From Larix sibirica (lineage: Eukaryota > Streptophyta > Pinopsida > Pinales > Pinaceae), in assembly GCA_004151065.3 (NCBI GenBank), contig NWUY0300081518.1, positions 2,548 through 15,645 on the forward strand: 13,098 nt of DNA, written 5' to 3'. Shown here in pieces: positions 8,849-13,098 of the stretch (its first letter is position 1; the number at the start of each line of letters is the position of its first letter). The translations under genes were made by a program, and so were the position numbers. The notes beneath the pieces were generated by a model that made no database searches, had not been told where the DNA came from, and saw only the letters and a program-made list of their open reading frames with translations.

Positions 8849-9554
8849 GTTTTTGATCTTCCATTTAACTATATAGGCAACTCATTAGATCAAGCTTTAG
8901 CTACTTGGTCCAATAATTCAGCTTACAAGGATCATCTAGCTCTACCTGCCATCTTTATTTGGGAGTATGGCTTGCTAGGAACAAGGCTACTTTCGAGGAT
9001 ATCTTTATTTCTCCTTTAGTATATGATTCAAAAAGATTGGTTGTCCTTAGTCATTTCCCCCAAGTGGACAAGTCACATAGTGTTAGAAGGATTGAGGAAG
9101 AATTCATTGATAGGTCTTACCCTTGGATTTATTTTGATGGTGCATCCCAAGGGAATCCTCCTTTAGGGGGTGCAGGTGGTATCATTTTCTTAAATGATCT
9201 TCATTGGTATAAATTTGTTGCAGGTCTTGTCGGACATAACACCAATAACAGAGCTGAATTAATGGCCCTCAAGTTATCTTTGTCATTGGCTATTATGGTG
9301 GGTGTTCAAAATATACAGGTATTCAGTGACTCCAAAATTGTTATAGATTCGACAAAGGAGAGGAGACCTCCGAAAATATTCACTTATTCCCAATATGTGA
9401 TGAGATCCTCAAGCTAAGAAATTTGCTTCAAAATGCCAGCTTTGTACACATCTATAGGGAGAGGAACACCCATGCAGATCTATTATCAAATATTGGGTTA
9501 CAAGTCGATGAAGGACAGTTGGATTATCTTTATACTTTGACCCTGGTCCACTAA
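8849..9554 (+). pseudogene. LINE ORF2: C-terminal RNase H domain and ORF end (broken)
   Basis: RNase H cuts RNA in RNA-DNA hybrids. The frame shifts near 8960-8965, where the TGGGAGTATGG context looks like a one-base loss, and reads GVWLARNKATF from 8962. The domain follows: YFDGASQGNP with Asp at 9136-9138, NNRAELMAL with Glu at 9256-9258, and FSDSKIVID with Asp at 9328-9330. After another shift at about 9390 it continues with CDEILKLRNLLQ and the last motif ERNTHADLLSN with Asp at 9477-9479. ORF2 ends at TAA 9552-9554. All four acidic active-site residues are therefore present, though split between two frames. A C-terminal RNase H after zf-RVT is typical of plant L1 lineages. Confidence 0.92.
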
Positions 9555-9640
9555 ACCATTCACCAACAAACCCCAATATACCGACCCTTTCGGCATCATT
9601 TGCAAACAAGTGACATCTCACCCAAGGTACCTATGGGAAC
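9555..9640 (+). other. Probable LINE 3' UTR remnant
   Basis: These 86 bases lie between the ORF2 stop and the candidate LTR edge. They contain no A tail, no repeat and no open frame of note. If the LTR model is right, the last five bases GGAAC (9636-9640) are one copy of its target-site duplication, and the rest of the LINE tail lies on the far side of the inserted element. Confidence 0.4.
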
Positions 9641-9940
9641 TGTAGGAACCAAGTTTCTCCAACAGTGAAGGGGAATGACCAAAAATCTACAACAACTAAC
9701 ATTTTAAAGATTCGACAGAGCAACTGATATTTCCCACGTCCCATACAATGCAGACTTATCAAATTATCAAGTTCATACACTAGGTTAGTAGCATGTTATC
9801 TTACTTCTCATATATTATCAGGTCAACATCATTATATCATTAAAATGCATGGCAACATAAAAGTAAATAAACACACATCAATCATCCACACACATGAAAA
9901 CCAAAAATAACGTGGAAACCCAAGACAAGGAAAAACCATG

Positions 9941-9983
9941 GAAGCACTATTCTTATTCACGAATTTCAGCGAATTAGTGCTTC
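9941..9983 (-). promoter_or_regulatory. Hairpin presenting a poly(A)-signal-like AATAAG
   Basis: GAAGCACTA (9941-9949) and TAGTGCTTC (9975-9983) form a perfect 9-bp stem around a 25-base loop. In minus-strand sense the loop holds GAATAAGAA, a near-match to AATAAA, positioned just before the closing arm. In an LTR this would be the end of R. The pairing is certain; the function is inferred. Confidence 0.4.
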
Positions 9984-10190
9984 ATGTCTGTGCACACAAC
10001 CATCATACTTTCTCTCTTCATTACAATAAACATGCGCACTAAGCTTGCAGATCACTACAACCCCTTGCAACTCACTTATACATCAAAATTACAATAGTAT
10101 CAAAAATAGTCTTCCTTCAGTGCATATGGAAAAACTACATGCTCCCACTCTTTCTTAGTCTAACCAACCCGAAAACTCCCTACCCATTAC

Positions 10191-10200
10191 ATATATATAA
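10191..10200 (-). promoter_or_regulatory. TATA-box-like element of the candidate LTR
   Basis: The minus strand reads TTATATATAT at 10200-10191, preceded by the GC-rich GAACGCGTC. It is about 242 bases from the candidate LTR start, a normal place for an LTR promoter, with transcription expected about 30 bases further toward lower coordinates. Confidence 0.4.
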
Positions 10201-10449
10201 GACGCGTTCATAGCCCTCCCCACTCCCACTACTTAGACTTAATAATGCAAGTGGACAAAACCTGTAACTACTCTCAACTAACTCCATTATTGACAAAGTC
10301 AAATGCCCTTCGTTCCTTATTCTTCGGGCACTTCGTCAGAGCTAGTCCTCCTTTCGCGGATCACTTCTTATTGTCTCTGTTCATACCAAAACCATTTAAC
10401 AAACCATGCCAAAACTTTACCAAGCCCAACAGGCCCCCAACAATCAAAT

Positions 10450-10468
10450 GTGGCTCATCTCGAGCCAC
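10450..10468 (-). other. Small hairpin just after the minus-strand stop codon
   Basis: GTGGCTC (10450-10456) and GAGCCAC (10462-10468) pair perfectly over 7 bp with loop ATCTC. It lies five bases beyond the TAG at 10475-10473 that ends the minus-strand pseudogene, and before the candidate LTR edge. It may be a 3' UTR structure or chance. Confidence 0.35.
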
Positions 10469-10472
10469 TTTA

Positions 10473-11427
10473 CTATTGGTCTTGTGGTTGCTTCCACTAC
10501 ATCAAAAACTGATCATAATTGCCCTTCATTAAGACGACAATATCCTTCACTTTCTTTGTTTTTTCTGCGAGGTCCTTGACAAGCTGCGCAGATATACCAC
10601 CTTAAACTTGTTCTTCGACTAGCTTGACCATCGCCTTTATATGCTCATGCTCTTCTTGAATAATTTCAGAGACTTGAACCGCTTCATTCTGTAGATACCC
10701 TACTTGCTAACTTCGCCTCTACTGATATTCTCCGAGCTGATTAATTCCGACTTGTAGCTACTTATTCTTAACTACCTTCGTTAGTCACTCTCGTGGTGGT
10801 AGTGTCCTTAAGACATCCTTTAGCTTCACAACTCTAGACTGCACACTTTCCAACTTAACAGTAATGTCCTGCACACCCTCATCGTCCATTAATGTTGTCC
10901 AAGTCCATGAACTTTCATTGAAGAGCTTTGTACATTCCGCTTCTAAGGCCTTAATGCCTTCGACAGAAGTTTTAACTTGATCAACTCGTTGGTATCGTAC
11001 TCCTTGTGGAATCACTTACACAAGTTGTGCTTCCAAATCAGTGATTCTTGTTCTAAACCCTTTTATAACTTCCCTCAAGCTAGACAACTTTCTCTCCAAG
11101 GCGTTGTTTATGCCATCTCTACTTCAAGAACTTCGCTACAAATTGCCTCAATAGCTTTCTGCAGCCTATCCTTTTGCTCGGCTACAACATCCCTTTCTTT
11201 CTGAAGTCCCCTGCATTTGTCAGTCAACTGATCCCTTTTTGAATTTTGCTTCATCATCTGACTGTAACTATATTATTCCCGCCCCCTGATCTCATTAGCA
11301 ATGCTTAAATGCAAAGTCCGTAAAGTATGCCTAAAAATATCTGCTAAATGCAAATCAATACAGCTCAAACCTTCAACACTCACATGAACTTCTTGCTATG
11401 GGCATCTTAATTCCTTTGGTGGTATAG
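10473..11427 (-). pseudogene. Unrecognised protein, C-terminal coiled-coil part (broken)
   Basis: This continues the reading frame that enters from 13098. After a frame change at about 11430 it reads IVTIPPKELRCP, then HVSVEGLSCIDLHLADIF. It then becomes strongly helical and charged: QMMKQNSKRDQLTDKCRGLQ (11260-11200 region), KERDVVAEQKDRLQKAI, and after a shift near 11110 NNALERKLSSLREVIKG and TRITDLEAQL. The open piece 11015-10785 (RVDQVKTSVEGIKALEAE; VKLESVQSRVVKLKDVL) follows. The tail reads EIIQEEHEHIKAMVKLVEEQ and VKDIVVLMKGNYDQF before TAG at 10475-10473. Heptad-like spacing of Leu, Val and Ile suggests coiled coils. Stops interrupt it at 11398-11396, 11275-11273, 11018-11016 and 10787-10785, among others. 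I do not recognise the family. Confidence 0.6.
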
Positions 11428-12006
11428 TTACAATTTGGGGTTGCGCAGCCGAATGTAACTGCGACATTGATCCCTCTCGTCCTTGAGACTCGGGTGAGAC
11501 TCGGCCTCCTTTTTAGTTGTTGCATCCTTTTGATTGGATTTTAACAGAATTCCTTCTAACACTTCTTGCATCGTGTTGATCTGATTTAAGATTCCTCCAT
11601 AAAACTTTAAGTGTGCATCTGCACGTTTTTGCAAGATAAATTTTGTTGTATCCTTTAATATATCCATTAACAGCTCGACATCATCCTCTGTCAATGCCAA
11701 AACTGTAGACCCCTTATGAGCCTTCCTCTTTGTTTTCCTGCTTACTGATGCTTTCGAGACCTTTCTTTTTTCTTTTCCTATGGGCCCAGGTTGCATCGCA
11801 CCGAATTCCTGATCTTGTTCTTGTGATTGTGACAAGCCTTGCTCTGCTCCACCTGTGCCTCCATTCCCCCATGTTGCAGTGGATGGACCTTCGCCTTTTT
11901 GTGTTTGATATTTCTTTCCTCCACTATTATACTGACCATACACACCTTTAGCCTGCAAAACGGCCGAAGATAGCTTGTCCTGAGATACATGCACCCTCCA
12001 TTCCTA
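11428..12006 (-). pseudogene. Unrecognised protein, central Q/G-rich and basic linker part
   Basis: This is the longest open piece on the minus strand (188 codons from 11994). It is in the same frame as the upstream part and is separated from it only by a TAG at 12006-12004. It opens with VSQDKLSSAVLQAKGVYGQY, passes a low-complexity stretch rich in Gly, Gln, Ser and Glu (WGNGGTGGAEQGLSQSQEQD), then a basic cluster with the look of a nuclear localisation signal (KEKRKVSKASVSRKTKRKAHK region, about 11770-11708). It ends in helical text (LTEDDVELLMDILKD; LNQINTMQEVLEGILLK). The first ATG is only an internal Met of a longer frame, so no separate small gene is proposed. No enzyme motif is visible. 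Confidence 0.6.
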
Positions 12007-13098
12007 TGGACACTCTTTAATGATTTCGTCGATGTCTTGTTCCGTTAGCTTGAAGTGGGTGCATAACCACTCATGATTTGGAGCCCTCCTTGCCTGAATG
12101 TATGTGTGTTGTGGTGTGGCCTTGAAACAGATGATATGCTTAAAAAGATCAACCACTCATGGTTCAATCCGAAGAACCTTCTTAATACTATGTTGAAGGG
12201 CTTCCTTATACATATACATGGTGATATTTGAATCTCTCTTCTTGTATGGATTATCACTAACCCGCAGCGATGCAAACCACACAGCTACAGGACAGCTAGG
12301 TGGTACTGCTGCAAACTAGGAGTTTATGGGCTCCCCCCAAGCCACCAAAGCTATTAATAACAATAGCCAAGAATAACAAAAGAGATTACTTGCTTCTTGG
12401 GCATCTCGACAATCACTCAAAAACTCATTAAGCAAGTATGTGGCCTGGTTCATTTGAACACCCTCGGCACACTGTTCGGCTAGCGTAAGGACTAAGGATG
12501 GAACATTTTTTGGTCGACATTTCCTTAGAAATTTAACTGCCAAAATTTTGGTCATGAATCAAATAGATTCATCTTTAATAGAGGCTACCTCATAACCCCT
12601 GATACTCTTATACAGGTTATACTTGTCTTCCATTCTGTTTGTGAGCACTTGATCTTTCTCCTTGCCCACGCAGTATGCTGTCGGATTCAACCCGTGAGTT
12701 GAAAGACCGATAATGCTTGTTATCAGGTCTATGTCAATCGAAATTCAACTGTCTAGCTACAGGATTTCCACGATGGACACATAGGAGTAGCTACTTGACA
12801 CATGAATTATCTTCTGAACTCCGACTAAAATAGGGTATCTTTAAAAGACCCAACATACATGATTTCTCCAAACCCAAATCCCATTCTAATGGATCTAAGA
12901 CAAGGCTCCTCCTTCGGCATCAGGTACCATCCATGAATACTTGTCTTGCACAAATTCTGGGAACCTTGTTTTGTCGACCAAGTCATGGTCAACATAATTC
13001 AAGTTCGACATCTTTCCAATAATGTTGCCTACTTGCAGAACTGCTGCTAGGATCTCTGGTGTATCAAGAGAATGTTGATGTATATGTAACTTCGGAAT
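12007..13098 (-). pseudogene. Unrecognised protein, N-terminal globular part, open at the window edge
   Basis: Reading in from 13098, the frame gives HSLDTPEILAAVLQVGNIIG, NLNYVDHDLVDKTRFPEF and DKYSWMVPDAEGGALS before TAG at 12897-12895. A mixed-frame stretch with GFGFGEIMYVGSFKDTLF follows. The original frame resumes with ISIDIDLITSIIGLSTHGLN, KYNLYKSIRGYEVASIKDES, KFLRKCRPKNVPSLVLTLAE and the hydrophobic FCYSWLLLLIALVAW. It ends with YIQARRAPNHEWLCTHFKL and EQDIDEIIKECP. In-frame stops are at 12759-12757, 12747-12745, 12561-12559, 12318-12316 and 12159-12157. Frame conservation across these stops is the main evidence that this was one protein. It resembles, from memory only, hypothetical proteins repeated in conifer genomes. 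It could be a host gene copy or an internal ORF of the neighbouring LTR element. The start lies outside the window. Confidence 0.6.

Larger units (their letters stand above)
5700..9640 (+). mobile_element. 5'-truncated plant L1-type LINE with C-terminal RNase H
   Basis: One continuous order of LINE ORF2 domains can be followed on the plus strand: C-terminal endonuclease, linker, reverse transcriptase, zinc-binding connection region (zf-RVT) and RNase H. The order is recovered by hopping between the three frames. ORF1 (the RNA-binding protein) and roughly the first hundred residues of the endonuclease are absent, so the copy is truncated at its 5' end near 5700, as is usual for LINEs. ORF2 ends with TAA at 9552-9554, and up to 9640 may be 3' UTR. 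No poly(A) tail or target-site duplication is visible. The next sequence looks like an LTR, so the true 3' end may have been displaced by another insertion. The copy is not capable of autonomous movement. Confidence 0.93.
9641..10442 (-). repeat. Candidate long terminal repeat, probably a 3' LTR, about 802 bp
   Basis: Read on the minus strand, the segment starts TGTTGGGGGCC (10442) and ends GGTTCCTACA (9641), giving TG...CA ends with an imperfect inverted repeat (TGTTGG against TGTAGG). It has a TATA run (10200-10191), a poly(A)-signal-like AATAAG inside a hairpin (9983-9941), and the string CCATGGTTTTTCC...GGGTTTCCACG, a pattern I associate with the R/U5 part of plant copia LTRs. The implied U3 of about 240 bp and total length are ordinary. 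It lies directly downstream of the minus-strand pseudogene, as a 3' LTR would. Weak points are that the second LTR is outside the window, no clear polypurine tract precedes 10442, and one end alone cannot prove a target-site duplication. Confidence 0.45.

Noticed and set aside
10245-10532. Plus-strand open frames of 95 and 69 codons
   Set aside because: They lie antisense to the candidate U3 and the end of the minus-strand pseudogene and show no domain.
1-13098. CRISPR array, operon or bacterial gene cluster
   Set aside because: There are no regularly spaced identical repeats or closely packed genes; the content is clearly plant nuclear retroelements.

Overview
The window looks like an intergenic or intronic stretch of a large plant nuclear genome, most likely a gymnosperm. 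It is AT-rich, has no intact protein-coding gene, and is built from old, nested, decayed mobile elements. The plant call rests on a non-LTR retrotransposon whose ORF2 ends in a zinc-binding connection domain plus an RNase H domain, which is typical of plant L1-type LINEs. The gymnosperm call is an inference. It rests on the density of decayed elements and on an unverified impression that the unknown minus-strand protein resembles multicopy hypothetical proteins of conifers.

Layout. Positions 1-3870 are AT-rich DNA without a supportable gene. They contain a 10-bp tandem motif at the left edge, a degenerate direct repeat around 2588-2830, and a cluster of GGTGAAGAG motifs at 3431-3705. Positions 3893-4260 are a tRNA-derived SINE with A and B boxes and a short A tail, bracketed by a perfect 18-bp target-site duplication. 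A second tRNA-like head (A box, perfect B box) lies at about 4538-4700. Positions 4740-5600 show nothing recognisable, and an A-rich tract at 5647-5697 follows.

Positions about 5700-9640 (+) are a 5'-truncated LINE. Its ORF2 can be followed through the C-terminal part of an apurinic endonuclease, the reverse transcriptase, a zf-RVT-like region and RNase H, ending at 9554. It is broken by several frameshifts and in-frame stops.

Directly after it, 9641-10442 has the look of a long terminal repeat read on the minus strand: TG...CA ends, a TATA box, a poly(A)-signal hairpin and a U5-like motif. Next to it, 10473 to beyond the right edge (minus strand) is a long broken reading frame for an unrecognised protein. 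That protein has a globular N-terminal block, a Q/G-rich linker with a basic cluster, and a coiled-coil C-terminal part.

How the parts fit (inference): an LTR element carrying the unknown protein may have inserted into the LINE 3' region, leaving its 3' LTR against the LINE at 9640/9641. The remaining LINE tail and the second LTR would then lie beyond the right edge. Nothing in the window appears able to make a functional full-length protein.
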